Origin: Oscillospiraceae bacterium
GTDB lineage: Bacteria; Bacillota; Clostridia; Oscillospirales; CAG-272
Length of the DNA: 61,914 nucleotides
Assembly: GCA_015064415.1 (NCBI GenBank)
Contig: SVSG01000011.1
Span: 1 to 61,914, forward strand
Reading direction: 5' to 3'
Shown piece by piece: positions 7,681 to 15,709 of this stretch; position 1 is the first letter of the stretch; each line of letters opens with the position of its first letter. The position numbers were made by a program, and so were the translations under genes. The notes beneath the pieces were generated by a model that was not told where the DNA came from, made no database searches, and worked only from the letters and a program-made list of their open reading frames with translations.

Positions 7681-8376
7681 TTACAATTTTTGCGCGCGCT
7701 GACGGCGGCGCATTTTCATCCAGTTGTAAAAGCTGTAAAGATCGTTGACAAGAAAGACCGCAAAGCAGATCACCATAGAAAAATACGCGGGCTCGCGGAT
7801 GGCGACCAGCGTCCACATCACGATCAGCACCACGTCGTTGAGGGCGTAGGCAAGCGCAAAGTAGGGGATGCGCAAAAAAGTGAGCGAGGCCGCAAAAAAG
7901 CTGGTGGTGACCGAGAGCGTGCTGATCATCAGATTTTGCGTGTCAAGGGCGCCGAGCAGAAAGTAAAGCCCCACGCTGACAATGCCGCTGAGCGGCACCA
8001 AAACAGCCATGTGCAGGGGGCGCAGGACGGCGATCTGCACCTCGGTGGTCTCACGGTAAGGGTGACGAAGCCAGGAGATCAGCGCAAACACCGCCATCGG
8101 CAAGGACATGCCAAGATAGGTGATCATTTCGCCGAAATAGCGTTGCTCGAAGGACACGATGCCGTAAAGCGTAGCGAAAATGACCATCAGGATCTGCCCC
8201 TGCCACGAGCCCTTTGCGATGAAGATCAGCGACGTCACGCCGATCAGCGAGGCGATCAGAGAGAGCACGTGGAACTCGGGCGAGAGCAACGTGCAAATAA
8301 GCACCCCCACAAGCGAGGAGAGCCACAGCCCCCATTCGAATTTTGTCAGCGTGGAAAAGAATTGAAAGAATTTCAT
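7681..8376 (-). CDS. pnuC: PnuC-type vitamin/nucleoside transporter
   Basis: A 231-residue integral membrane protein with seven to eight predicted helices. It has the PnuC hallmarks: a short N-terminal segment before LTKFEWGLWLSS, GSWQGQILMVIFATLYGIVS, and the C-terminal NDLYSFYNWMKMRRRQ, which corresponds to the conserved ND(I/L)YGxxxW motif. The family moves nicotinamide riboside, thiamine or riboflavin by facilitated diffusion, followed by intracellular phosphorylation. The ligand cannot be read from sequence. ATG 8376 is chosen because CGGGGG precedes it and because the longer frame to 8511 runs through a promoter and structured leader. Regulation by the 100-nt leader is likely. Confidence 0.85.
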   Translation of the reverse strand: MKFFQFFSTLTKFEWGLWLSSLVGVLICTLLSPEFHVLSLIASLIGVTSLIFIAKGSWQGQILMVIFATLYGIVSFEQRYFGEMITYLGMSLPMAVFALISWLRHPYRETTEVQIAVLRPLHMAVLVPLSGIVSVGLYFLLGALDTQNLMISTLSVTTSFFAASLTFLRIPYFALAYALNDVVLIVMWTLVAIREPAYFSMVICFAVFLVNDLYSFYNWMKMRRRQRAQKL

Positions 8377-8476
8377 AATACCCCCGAAAAAAGCACCCGC
8401 TCCGACACATCTTCCAAGACCTAACGATGTGCGAAACGGGTGCTTGCACCCACCGCCCGGTGGCGGCGTTTGTTCT
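8377..8476 (-). ncRNA. Structured 5' leader of pnuC, candidate riboswitch/attenuator
   Basis: The leader between the predicted start of transcription (about 8476) and the ATG can fold in two exclusive ways. On the minus strand, GCACCC (8443-8438) can pair with GGGTGC just upstream (8451-8446), or as GCACCCG (8443-8437) with CGGGTGC downstream (8399-8393). The second pairing encloses an inner CACATC/GATGTG stem and is followed by six U (8392-8387), so it resembles a terminator. A further CCGCC/GGCGG hairpin lies at 8453-8466. I see no TPP consensus (CTGAGA) or T-box motif, and I cannot match it to a known NAD or other class by eye. Confidence 0.55.
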
Positions 8477-8482
8477 GCTTTT

Positions 8483-8511
8483 ATTATAGCATCAAGCGCG
8501 CTTTTTGTCAA
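8483..8511 (-). promoter_or_regulatory. Promoter of pnuC leader transcript
   Basis: TTGACA (8511-8506) and TATAAT (8488-8483) on the minus strand with a 17-bp spacer. It lies directly after the stop codon of the sialidase-like gene. Confidence 0.85.
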
Positions 8512-8514
8512 GTA

Positions 8515-9543
8515 TTATGCCAAAAGCCAGGCAAGATCAAAGGTGCAAAGGTGGCACTTGGCACCATAGTCCTCTTCGTAAAGCAGGTAGATGCGCGCGG
8601 CGCTCTCGGCATTGATCTCCACGTACCCGCCGCGCTCGGCGTCGATCAGCTTGTGGGCAAACCAGTGAAGCCCCCCGTCGCGGCTCAGATGCACCGTGAC
8701 GTTTTTGCGCTCGTCGTTGTGGACACAGTTGGCAAACAGCAAGATCTGCTCACCGTTCTCGCCCTTTACCGTGGTGAGCGAGCCGAAGCAACGCGCATCG
8801 GTCAGCGCGTAATCGGGCGCAAGGCCCTCCCACGTGTTGCCGCCATTTTTGCTGTAGGCGCGCGAGCGATAGCTTGCCTGCGAGCGGATGTTGAGGTAAA
8901 CGCGTCCGTCCGCAAGCTCGGCGGCGGCGGTCTCATTGGGGGAGACGACCTCGGCCGTGCTCCAGATCCACTCACCAAGCGACCACGTTTCACCGCTATC
9001 GTGGCTTTGGAATGTTGTCACCACGGAGGGGCCGTGCTTGCGCGTGGGCTGACCGTAAATGCGCGGTACCAGCCAAACGGGTACCAGCAGCGTGCCGTCC
9101 GCAAGGCAGATGCCGTGCCCCGGGCCCAGCGCAAAGCAGGTGCGCTCGTCGGGGGCGGTGAAGGGCGTGATGTCGATCGCGTCGCTCCACGTGATGCCGT
9201 CATCGTCCGAGAAGCGGCGCAGGACGCGCCCGCCCCTTGTGCCGTAGCATTCGCAGTACAGAAAATGGATGCGCCCGTTTTGATCCTGCATCATCACGGG
9301 GTTGTTCACCGTGGGAAGCGCCTCGGTGCCGCAGGCAAGTGGGAAAAAGTCGGAAAAGCTTTTTCCCCCGTCCGTCGAGCGCTGGCAGAGAATATCCATC
9401 AGCGCCCAGTCCTCGGCGGTGCGGCGGGATTCGTTGTAGGCAAGAAGCGTACCCTTTTTCGTCACAAGCAAGCCGGGGATGCGGTGCTTTTCGTAGGCTT
9501 CGCCACCGCACCACAGCTCTTTTCTTTCAAAATATGCGCTCAT
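8515..9543 (-). CDS. Cytoplasmic sialidase-like protein (GH33-type beta-propeller)
   Basis: A 342-residue six-bladed propeller protein. The HRIPGL motif near Arg21 matches the FRIP arginine of sialidases. At least five Asp-boxes are readable: STDGGKSF, SDDDGITW, SHDSGETW, SKNGGNTW and SRDGGLHW. There is no signal peptide, so it would act on imported small sialosides or be a related BNR-repeat hydrolase rather than a secreted sialidase. ATG 9543 lies 5 bp after the nanA stop, giving tight coupling; the longer reading would need TTG 9552. Next to nanA, cleavage of a sialic-acid-containing substrate is the best guess. Whether the catalytic Tyr/Glu pair and all three arginines are present needs an alignment. 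Confidence 0.8.
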   Translation of the reverse strand: MSAYFERKELWCGGEAYEKHRIPGLLVTKKGTLLAYNESRRTAEDWALMDILCQRSTDGGKSFSDFFPLACGTEALPTVNNPVMMQDQNGRIHFLYCECYGTRGGRVLRRFSDDDGITWSDAIDITPFTAPDERTCFALGPGHGICLADGTLLVPVWLVPRIYGQPTRKHGPSVVTTFQSHDSGETWSLGEWIWSTAEVVSPNETAAAELADGRVYLNIRSQASYRSRAYSKNGGNTWEGLAPDYALTDARCFGSLTTVKGENGEQILLFANCVHNDERKNVTVHLSRDGGLHWFAHKLIDAERGGYVEINAESAARIYLLYEEDYGAKCHLCTFDLAWLLA

Positions 9544-9548
9544 CACGA

Positions 9549-10427
9549 TCAAAGCAGGGGCATGACGCGCTCGGCGATCTCACGCTTGCCCTCCTCGCTG
9601 ATGGGAGCGAAGGGACGGCGGCAGTCACCAAAGGCAAGACCCTTCTGGTTGAGGACCTCCTTCTCTGCGGCCATGACGCCGTGCTTGATGAAGATGTTGA
9701 TGATGAAGTTGACCTCCTTCTGGACGGCCTGCGCCTCAGCCATCTTGCCTTGTTCAAACAGCTTCTTGATCTTGACGTACTTGTCCACCATGCAGTTGTA
9801 GGTGGAGCCGATGCCGCCGTCAGCGCCCATCGAAAGGCCTGCAAGGAAGGTCTCGTCATAGCCGTTGTAGATGACCTTGTTCGGGAACGCGGTCTTGATC
9901 TGCTCCATGAGGAAGTAGTCGTTTGCGGTGTACTTGACGCCGGCAAAACGGTCGTCGGTGAGGAATTTTTCAAAGGCGGCGGCACCCAGCGCTACACCCG
10001 AAAGGGCGGGGATGTGGTATACGATCATGGGAAGGGAGACCTCGTTCACGATGTCAAAATAGTAGTTGGTGATCTGCTCGGCGCCGAACTTGTAGTAGAA
10101 GGGCGCGACAGAGGAGATGGCATCGTAGCCGAGCTTCTCGCAAAGCTTGGCGTACTCGATCGCCTGGTCGGTGGAGATGGCGCCGATCTGTGCAAGCAGG
10201 GTGCATTTGCCCTTGGCCTCAGCGGCGACAAGCTCGTAGATGTACTTGCGCTCTGCCTCGGTCAAGAGGAAGGACTCGGCGGTGGAGCCGTTGACGTAGA
10301 AGCCGGTAGCGCCTGCGGCGATGTTCTGGTGAATGTGGTCGACAAGGGCCTTTTCGTTGATCTTGCCGTTCTGATCGAAGGGAGTGAGAAGCGCGGTATA
10401 GATGCCGCTGAATTTAACGTCTGCCAT
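9549..10427 (-). CDS. nanA: N-acetylneuraminate lyase
   Basis: A 292-residue (beta/alpha)8 enzyme of the DHDPS/NAL family that splits N-acetylneuraminate into N-acetylmannosamine and pyruvate. The Schiff-base lysine is Lys165 in FAGVKYTAND and the catalytic tyrosine is Tyr137 in IVYHIPAL, both at the numbering used for the E. coli enzyme. The substrate loop NGSTAESFLL (GSTAE rather than the GTTGE of DHDPS) favours the lyase. The ribosome site AGGAAA lies upstream of ATG 10427. It leads the nanA-sialidase unit and is divergent from an AraC regulator with a short shared intergenic region, so AraC-type control by a sugar is likely. Confidence 0.92.
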   Translation of the reverse strand: MADVKFSGIYTALLTPFDQNGKINEKALVDHIHQNIAAGATGFYVNGSTAESFLLTEAERKYIYELVAAEAKGKCTLLAQIGAISTDQAIEYAKLCEKLGYDAISSVAPFYYKFGAEQITNYYFDIVNEVSLPMIVYHIPALSGVALGAAAFEKFLTDDRFAGVKYTANDYFLMEQIKTAFPNKVIYNGYDETFLAGLSMGADGGIGSTYNCMVDKYVKIKKLFEQGKMAEAQAVQKEVNFIINIFIKHGVMAAEKEVLNQKGLAFGDCRRPFAPISEEGKREIAERVMPLL

Positions 10428-10530
10428 AATGCAATTTCCTTTCTTTGACGGCCGTGGCCGTTTTTCCTCCTTATTTTATCACAGTTTTCATAGCAATAAA
10501 AGCAAAATATTGCATAAAATCTGTTTTATA

Positions 10531-10559
10531 TTGACTTTTTGGGCAAGTCGTGCTATAAT
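10531..10559 (+). promoter_or_regulatory. Promoter of araC-manA unit
   Basis: TTGACT (10531-10536) and TATAAT (10554-10559) with a 17-bp spacer, upstream of AAGGAGG (10577-10583) and GTG 10590. The 162-bp region between nanA and this gene must also hold the nanA promoter, for which I see only a weak candidate. Confidence 0.8.
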
Positions 10560-10589
10560 GCCGATAATAGATAGGGAAGGAGGCGCGCT

Positions 10590-11360
10590 GTGAAGGTCAA
10601 AATCATTTACCGCGAGCGCGGCAGGGATCCGTATACCGACGTGCCGCATGCGCACGAGAGCGAGTTTGAGCTGATCCACGTGCTGTCGGGAAAGGGCAAG
10701 GTGTTTATCGGCGAGCGCGTGCTGCCCTTTTGCGGGGACACCGTGCTTTTGCTGGATGCGGCGGTGCTGCATTACGTGTCACCCGACGCGGACATGCCCT
10801 ACGTGCGCACCAAGCTGTTGATCGACAAGAGTTTGACGGGCGGGATGGTCGCGCCGCTTTTAGAGGCGGGATACGTATATCGCGTTCCCTCACCGGAGCT
10901 TTCCGCCAAGGCGGACCGCGCCCTTGCCGCGCTGAACCGCATGGCTCTGCAGGATGCAAGCTTGCTGGAAATGATGTCACACGTGTTAGAGCTTTTGCAC
11001 CTTTGCACCGCGCAGATGCAGGAGAAAAAAAGCGAGGAGGGTGGCACCGTGGCCGAGGTGGTCGGGTATATTCACGAGCATCTGGAAACCGGCGTGACGC
11101 TTTCCGACGTGGCGGTGGCGCTGCACATCAACAAGCATTATCTGTGCCGCCTTTTCAAGGGGGAGACGGGGCTTACCGTGGGGGAATATATCAATTCCGC
11201 GCGCATCGTGCGCGCCAAGCAACTGTTGCGAGACGGCAAGGAGCCGATCGCCTTTGTGGCAAGCGAGTGCGGATATAACGAGCCATCGGTATTCGCCAAA
11301 AGCTTTAAAAAAGAAACGGGCATGACGCCCAGCGCATACAGAAATCTGACAAGGAGCTGA
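10590..11360 (+). CDS. AraC-family transcriptional regulator
   Basis: A 256-residue protein with an N-terminal cupin-like ligand domain (HAHESEFELIHVLSGKGKVF) and a C-terminal double helix-turn-helix (about 155-256) with the AraC signature ending FAKSFKKETGMTPSAYRN. The GTG start is fixed by AAGGAGG 7 bp upstream. It is divergent from nanA and followed 4 bp later by manA. The most direct reading is a sugar-responsive activator of the nanA unit and its own operon. The effector is not known; an N-acetylated amino sugar would fit the context. Confidence 0.9.
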   Translation: MKVKIIYRERGRDPYTDVPHAHESEFELIHVLSGKGKVFIGERVLPFCGDTVLLLDAAVLHYVSPDADMPYVRTKLLIDKSLTGGMVAPLLEAGYVYRVPSPELSAKADRALAALNRMALQDASLLEMMSHVLELLHLCTAQMQEKKSEEGGTVAEVVGYIHEHLETGVTLSDVAVALHINKHYLCRLFKGETGLTVGEYINSARIVRAKQLLRDGKEPIAFVASECGYNEPSVFAKSFKKETGMTPSAYRNLTRS

Positions 11361-11364
11361 ACAA

Positions 11365-12279
11365 ATGGAGATCTTGAAACTGTATCCCGCCTGCAAAAAT
11401 TATATCTGGGGCGGCACGAAATTGCGCGAACGGTATGGCAAAAAGACGGATATGGATCCCGTGGCAGAGTCCTGGGAGCTGTCCTTTCACAAGGACGGCG
11501 AAACGCGTCTTTCGGACGGCCGCACACTCTCACAGGCACTGACAAGCGCCGAGCTTGGCACCGCTTGTGCCGATTTCCCGTTCTTCCCGATGCTGATCAA
11601 ATTCATCGACGCGAAGCAAAATCTTTCCGTGCAGGTGCACCCCTCGGACGAGTACGCGCTTGCAAACGAGCAAAGCTTCGGCAAGACCGAGATGTGGTAC
11701 GTGGTCGAGGCCGAGGAGGGCGCGGGGCTTTACGTGGGCTTTTCCCGCGACGTCAGCAAAACGGAGTATGAAAATGCCATTGCCAACGGCACGTTGTGCG
11801 AGCTGCTTAATTTTTATCCTGTGAAAAAAGGGGAGTGCTACTTCATCCCCGCAGGCACCATCCACGCCATCGGCGCGGGATGCCTGATCTGCGAGATCCA
11901 GCAAAACAGCAACCTCACCTACCGCGTGTTCGACTACGGGCGTGTGGGAGCCGACGGTAAGCCGCGTGAGCTGCACGTGGAGAAGGCGCTTCGTGTCACA
12001 GACCTCAAAAAGTACGAAAAACTCATACCGTCCGGGGGGCAATTTGGCGAAGAGGTGCTTGGCAGCTGCCGCTATTTCCACGTCACGCGCCATAAGATCC
12101 ATGGCGAAGCGCAGATCGCAACCGATGCGCGCTCGTTTAAGTGTCTTACCTGTGTTTCGGGCGAAGGAAAGATCGGCACCGCGCAAATTTGCCGCGGTGA
12201 CAGCTTCCTTGTACCGGCAAACTACGGTACGGTGTCGCTTTTTGGCGACATGGAGCTCATTTGCTCTGAGGTGAAATAA
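11365..12279 (+). CDS. manA: Mannose-6-phosphate isomerase, class I
   Basis: A 304-residue zinc cupin enzyme that interconverts mannose 6-phosphate and fructose 6-phosphate. Metal ligands are visible: Gln and His in SVQVHPSDEYA, Glu in GKTEMWYV and His in GTIHAIGAG. The N-terminus LYPACKNYIWGGTKL is typical of the short Firmicutes form, which lacks the helical insert of the larger enzymes. It starts 4 bp after the regulator, with AAGGAG inside the regulator's end. It feeds mannose or mannosamine-derived carbon into glycolysis, in keeping with the sialic-acid genes. Confidence 0.93.
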   Translation: MEILKLYPACKNYIWGGTKLRERYGKKTDMDPVAESWELSFHKDGETRLSDGRTLSQALTSAELGTACADFPFFPMLIKFIDAKQNLSVQVHPSDEYALANEQSFGKTEMWYVVEAEEGAGLYVGFSRDVSKTEYENAIANGTLCELLNFYPVKKGECYFIPAGTIHAIGAGCLICEIQQNSNLTYRVFDYGRVGADGKPRELHVEKALRVTDLKKYEKLIPSGGQFGEEVLGSCRYFHVTRHKIHGEAQIATDARSFKCLTCVSGEGKIGTAQICRGDSFLVPANYGTVSLFGDMELICSEVK

Positions 12280-12284
12280 CAAAA

Positions 12285-12313
12285 AGGGCATCGGCTAACT
12301 GCCGGTGCCCTGT
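12285..12313 (-). terminator. Hairpin with T run on the minus strand
   Basis: GGGCATCGG and CCGGTGCCC pair around a 7-base loop. On the minus strand five T follow, so it suits the SLOG gene ending at 12470; on the plus strand it closes the manA unit without a T run. The 150 bp between it and 12470 hold a small CATTGG/CCAATG hairpin and no coding sequence I can support. Confidence 0.6.
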
Positions 12314-12469
12314 ATCAACAAACGCTCCTCTTCTCATAACTTGTGGCTAAAACAATAGCTATAGTTCACCTTTTCTCATTGGCAAGCCAATGTTTAGAAC
12401 GCACTATTTGTTACCCACTATTTTAATTCAATAAAATAAAAAATGTGTGTGAGCGTTGAGATACCAAAA

Positions 12470-12925
12470 TTAAAGTTCCTTATTCGTAATATTAAAAATG
12501 TACTTTCCTCGGCGCTTGGCATAGAGATAGGTCTGATATGCACCGCCCCAGGCGTGATCGATATAGGCAATTACACAATCGGCTTGCTCCGCCATCCACT
12601 TGTTGCGCCGCGATATGGCAAATCTGGGCGGTACGTTCTCAAGCCCCGCGTAAAGGATGCCGTCATAAAGCTCCTGCTTATATGCCAAGTGGTTTTTCTG
12701 ATATTCCGGTGTGATGTACGGGGTAACGAAGAGCAGCTGTGTGCGGGGGTGTGTTTCTTGAAATTTTCTGCCGCATTTGCGTGCAAAAGCGTCAAATTCA
12801 CCGTAGCCGCCCAGATAGAGCGCGGCGTCGCCGTCCCCGACCTTCTCTGTCAAAAAAGCAAGAATTTTTCGCTCATCCTCTTCGCTTTCCGTGTAATGCG
12901 CGTGACCGCAAAACGTCACGATCAT
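12470..12925 (-). CDS. SLOG-superfamily (DUF1273/YpsA-like) protein
   Basis: A 151-residue protein starting MIVTFCGHAHY, with LYLGGYGEFDAFARKC, LLFVTPYITPEY, then FAISRRNKWMAEQADCVIAYI and WGGAYQTYLYAKR. These are the glycine-rich and RN motifs of the SLOG Rossmann-like fold that binds nucleotide-related ligands. ATG 12925 has GGAG 8 bp upstream; the ATG at 12931 is too close to it. The frame upstream to 12967 is therefore untranslated. Function is unknown; relatives are single genes near transport or stress genes. It is transcribed away from the repeat cluster at 13.0-13.7 kb. Confidence 0.8.
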   Translation of the reverse strand: MIVTFCGHAHYTESEEDERKILAFLTEKVGDGDAALYLGGYGEFDAFARKCGRKFQETHPRTQLLFVTPYITPEYQKNHLAYKQELYDGILYAGLENVPPRFAISRRNKWMAEQADCVIAYIDHAWGGAYQTYLYAKRRGKYIFNITNKEL

Positions 12926-12996
12926 TGTCATCACTCCAAAATAAAAAAGTGCGCCAACCGAAGTCAACGCACCGAAAAACGCAAACCCCGATTGTC

Positions 12997-13150
12997 GCCA
13001 AACAAACCGAATGAAATTACAGCATTTCTGCCATACTCACCCTTAGGGATTTACGTTTTTACCAAATCCTAAAAGTAAGTATGGCTAAAAGAAGGTATAT
13101 TCATCCCTTTTGGAGAAACTACCGTAATTTCATTATTCAGTTTGTTTGGC
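12997..13150. repeat. 154-bp imperfect palindrome (hairpin element)
   Basis: The segment begins GCCAAACAAACCGAATGAAA and ends with its near reverse complement (TTCATTATTCAGTTTGTTTG then GC). Inner arms also pair: GCCATACT with AGTATGGC and CCTTAGGGATTT with AAATCCTAAAAG around a short centre near 13058. It therefore folds into one long hairpin on either strand. It carries no gene. A MITE-like or hairpin-forming intergenic element is likely; clear target duplications are not visible. Confidence 0.7.
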
Positions 13151-13245
13151 ATTATCTATCATAACATATTTTGGCGGGTTTGTCAATCGGCAATTTGAAA
13201 TAATACTTTGCGGCGCGGTGTTGTTTTTGCCAACAATGCGGCTAC

Positions 13246-13543
13246 GTGTCATTCTGAGCGGAGAAAACGCCACCGTGCGGCGTTTTCGAAGTCGAACTGT
13301 GAAAAACGCGCCATCGTTGGCGCGCTTTTTCATAGTGGCAAGCGTAGCGCAGACAGAATCTAAGCAGGGAGCTTTCGCAAATCTTTTTTTGCAAGCAAAA
13401 GTTACTTTTTGACATTGAATTGCAACGCCTATGCTTAGATCCCGCCCCGGCTTCGCCTTGCGGTTTTCTCGCTTGCTTTGCCGCGCCTCGAAAACTTCGA
13501 CTCCGTGCCAACGCGATGCGTTGGCACTCCGCTCAGGATGACA
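13246..13543. repeat. Intergenic repeat element with inverted ends
   Basis: TGTCATTCTGAGCGGAG at the left end is matched by CTCCGCTCAGGATGACA at the right, an inverted repeat with one mismatch about 300 bp apart. Inside are strong hairpins (AAAACGCC/GGCGTTTT and AAAACGCGCCA/TGGCGCGCTTTT). The CATTCTGAGCGGAG...GTCGAA wording is a recurring intergenic repeat in gut Clostridia genomes. No ORF in it looks protein-like. Confidence 0.6.
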
Positions 13544-13616
13544 CAGACGGAATGTTTGATAAACAAACAAAACGGATGTTGTTACCGTCTGTTGACAAGA
13601 AGTAACAGCTTTTGAT

Positions 13617-13672
13617 GCCTTCCCTTGTGAGGGAAGGTGGCACGGCAATGCCGTGACGGAAGAGTAGTCTCG
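13617..13672. repeat. Short intergenic palindromic repeat (CCTTCCC type)
   Basis: CCTTCCCTTGTGAGGGAAGG is a hairpin, followed by GGTGGCACGGCAATGCCGTG, a second one, and GACGGAAGAGTAG. This wording is a dispersed intergenic repeat in clostridial genomes. It lies between the larger element and the terminator of the GH20 gene. Confidence 0.55.
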
Positions 13673-13688
13673 TAGCGTAAAGAAATAA

Positions 13689-13719
13689 GGCATCGGCGAA
13701 AGCCGATGCCTGTTTTCGC
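13689..13719 (-). terminator. Terminator of GH20 gene
   Basis: GGCATCGGC-GAAA-GCCGATGCC forms a 9-bp stem just after the stop codon at 13721. The T run on the minus strand is interrupted (TTATTTCTTT). Confidence 0.7.
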
Positions 13720-13720
13720 G

Positions 13721-15613
13721 TTATGCGCGGGGGTCGATGTGAGAGGGGGAGACGTAGGTGCCGTAGCGGTTGAGACCGCGCGGGCCGGCCTTTTCGAAAT
13801 ACAAGCGCTCGGCGGCAAGCTCCTCGATGCAGTCGATCTCGCCGTCAAGGTACGCGCGCACCTCGCGGATCGCGCTGTCGATGCGCGCCATCAGCGAGCC
13901 GTAGCGCATATCCATCACGTCCCAGCCGAAGGGCTTGTAGATCGCCATCCAGTTTTTCATATGGCAAAGGCGCTGCGCGCGCACACGCTCCAAGAGGTCG
14001 GGGAGCTCGATTTCGCAAAGACGGGTCAGCGTTTCTCTGTCTCCCGTGCGATAGGCGGCTGTGAGACGCAGGCCCATTTCCGACTTTTTGGCAAGGGTGT
14101 GTGCCACCAGATACGCGTACTCAAACATGCTGTCATACGCGCCGTTGCGCCCGATGGCCGCTTTCAGCTTTTCGGCAACCTTTTCGTAATGCGCGTCCAG
14201 ATGCGCGTCCTCGTAGTTCTTGTCCAGAAGCCCCGTCAGAATATCCTGCCACATCATCACCTTGGAGGTGTTGTAGGAGGAGGGATCGTCCGGCTTTTGC
14301 GCCTTCACCCAATCGTTGAGGTCCAGCAGCTCCAGATTTTCAAAGTCCTCTAAGTTGCCGCCCGTGCAGAAGCGGAAGCGGCGAGCGAAATCGTCGCGGT
14401 CATACGCGCCCTTATAGGCAAGCTCGGCAAACAGCTGTGCGCCGATCAGCGTGACGCTTGCCAGAGATTCGGTGCCGTTGTCGCCCCAGGTGGTCATAAA
14501 GATCTCCTTTACGCCGTGCGCGCGACAGGCGGCAAGGGCGTTCACCGTGGTGTTCAGCGTCTTGGACCAGGCAAGGCCGAAGCCGCGCCAGCTCCACACA
14601 CCGCCCGCAAAAACCATATGGGGGTCAAGGGCAAGGTGCTGCGCCAGAAGCGTGTCGTACTGAGATCTTTCCAAGTGGTAATAATCCCAGTATACGCATT
14701 GCATTTCGGCGGGGCGCATGGCGATCGCCTCGGGGGTGAGACCCTTTTCCAGATTGTAATATTTGCCGTTTCCCGAGGCGCGGAAGAACATATCGTCCCA
14801 CATCATCGGGGAAAGCCCCAGCTCGCGGACGATCTCCATCACGCGCGCAAGATGCTTTTTCATGATCTCCAGCGGCTTTTCGTGTCCGAAAACGTCCAGA
14901 TATTGCCCGCGACCGAGATTCCACGCCTCGTCCATGCCGATGTGGATGCGCCTTGTGCGGAAGGGGGTGCTGGCGGCAACCAGCAGGTCGCGCACAAAGT
15001 CATAGGTCTCCTCCTTGCCGACAAGCAGGCAAGCGTCATAGTCGCGGATGTCCTTGAAGCAATCCCAATGCAACGCGTCCGGCATATGCGCCAGCGTCTG
15101 GATGCAGGGAATCATCTCAATGCCAAGCGAGAAGGCGTAATCGTCCAGCTCACGCAGCTCCTTTTGCGTGTAGGTGGGGCGCATATAGCCGAAGTAGGGG
15201 TGACTAGGCACCTCGTAATTGTCCTCGGTATAAAGCATTACGGTATTGAGCCCCATCAGGGCAAGGCGGCGCAAAATGACCTTCAAGGCCTTCACGTTGA
15301 AGGCGGCGTTGCCCTGCGACATATCAAACATTGGGCCGTTCATTTCGAAGGCGGGTTGCTCGGTGATGGCAAAGCACGCCTTGCCCGCGCGCAGCTGCTC
15401 CACGGCAAGGCCCATGGCGCGGTAGAACTGACACGGCTCGTGGTAGCGGATCTCACCCTTTTGGTTTTCAAGCGAAACACAGAGCGCGGGTGCGTTCTCA
15501 CGCACGGCGGTGAAGGTGTAACCACCCTTCTCGACGGTCACGTTCAGATCCTTGGCAAGCAGGGAAATGCCCGTTTCAAGCCCCTTGAGGGCGCCTTCAA
15601 AAAATAGCTTCAT
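13721..15613 (-). CDS. GH20 beta-N-acetylhexosaminidase-like protein
   Basis: A 630-residue glycoside hydrolase. The (beta/alpha)8 domain begins near residue 95 (MNGPMFDMSQGNAAFN, then RLALMGLNTVMLYTEDNYE). The catalytic Asp-Glu pair is in HIGMDEAWNLGRG near residue 225. An N-terminal GH20b-like alpha/beta domain (1-90) and a helical C-terminal domain flank it. No signal peptide is present, so it acts on imported oligosaccharides, releasing GlcNAc or GalNAc. ATG 15613 has GGAGG 8 bp upstream and a promoter at 15643-15671. It is a single-gene unit that complements the sialic-acid genes in host-glycan use. Confidence 0.9.
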   Translation of the reverse strand: MKLFFEGALKGLETGISLLAKDLNVTVEKGGYTFTAVRENAPALCVSLENQKGEIRYHEPCQFYRAMGLAVEQLRAGKACFAITEQPAFEMNGPMFDMSQGNAAFNVKALKVILRRLALMGLNTVMLYTEDNYEVPSHPYFGYMRPTYTQKELRELDDYAFSLGIEMIPCIQTLAHMPDALHWDCFKDIRDYDACLLVGKEETYDFVRDLLVAASTPFRTRRIHIGMDEAWNLGRGQYLDVFGHEKPLEIMKKHLARVMEIVRELGLSPMMWDDMFFRASGNGKYYNLEKGLTPEAIAMRPAEMQCVYWDYYHLERSQYDTLLAQHLALDPHMVFAGGVWSWRGFGLAWSKTLNTTVNALAACRAHGVKEIFMTTWGDNGTESLASVTLIGAQLFAELAYKGAYDRDDFARRFRFCTGGNLEDFENLELLDLNDWVKAQKPDDPSSYNTSKVMMWQDILTGLLDKNYEDAHLDAHYEKVAEKLKAAIGRNGAYDSMFEYAYLVAHTLAKKSEMGLRLTAAYRTGDRETLTRLCEIELPDLLERVRAQRLCHMKNWMAIYKPFGWDVMDMRYGSLMARIDSAIREVRAYLDGEIDCIEELAAERLYFEKAGPRGLNRYGTYVSPSHIDPRA

Positions 15614-15642
15614 AAAAAACCTCCACAGGTGTCTTTTTCATC

Positions 15643-15671
15643 ATTTTATCAAAAAAATGCGGGAAAGTCAA
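15643..15671 (-). promoter_or_regulatory. Promoter of GH20 gene
   Basis: TTGACT (15671-15666) and TAAAAT (15648-15643) on the minus strand with a 17-bp spacer. Confidence 0.75.
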
Positions 15672-15673
15672 GT

Positions 15674-15709
15674 GAAAAAACGGGCATCCGTACGGATGCC
15701 CGTTTTTTC
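15674..15709. terminator. Bidirectional terminator after glnA
   Basis: AAAAAACGGGCATCCG and CGGATGCCCGTTTTTT form a near-perfect stem directly after the glnA stop codon, with T runs on both strands. Confidence 0.92.

Noticed and set aside
6194-7702. Plus-strand open frame of 502 codons
   Set aside because: Antisense to the oxidoreductase and toroid genes; low-complexity composition.
8377-8476. TPP or T-box element in front of pnuC
   Set aside because: The CTGAGA and T-box consensus words are missing, so only an unnamed structured leader is reported.
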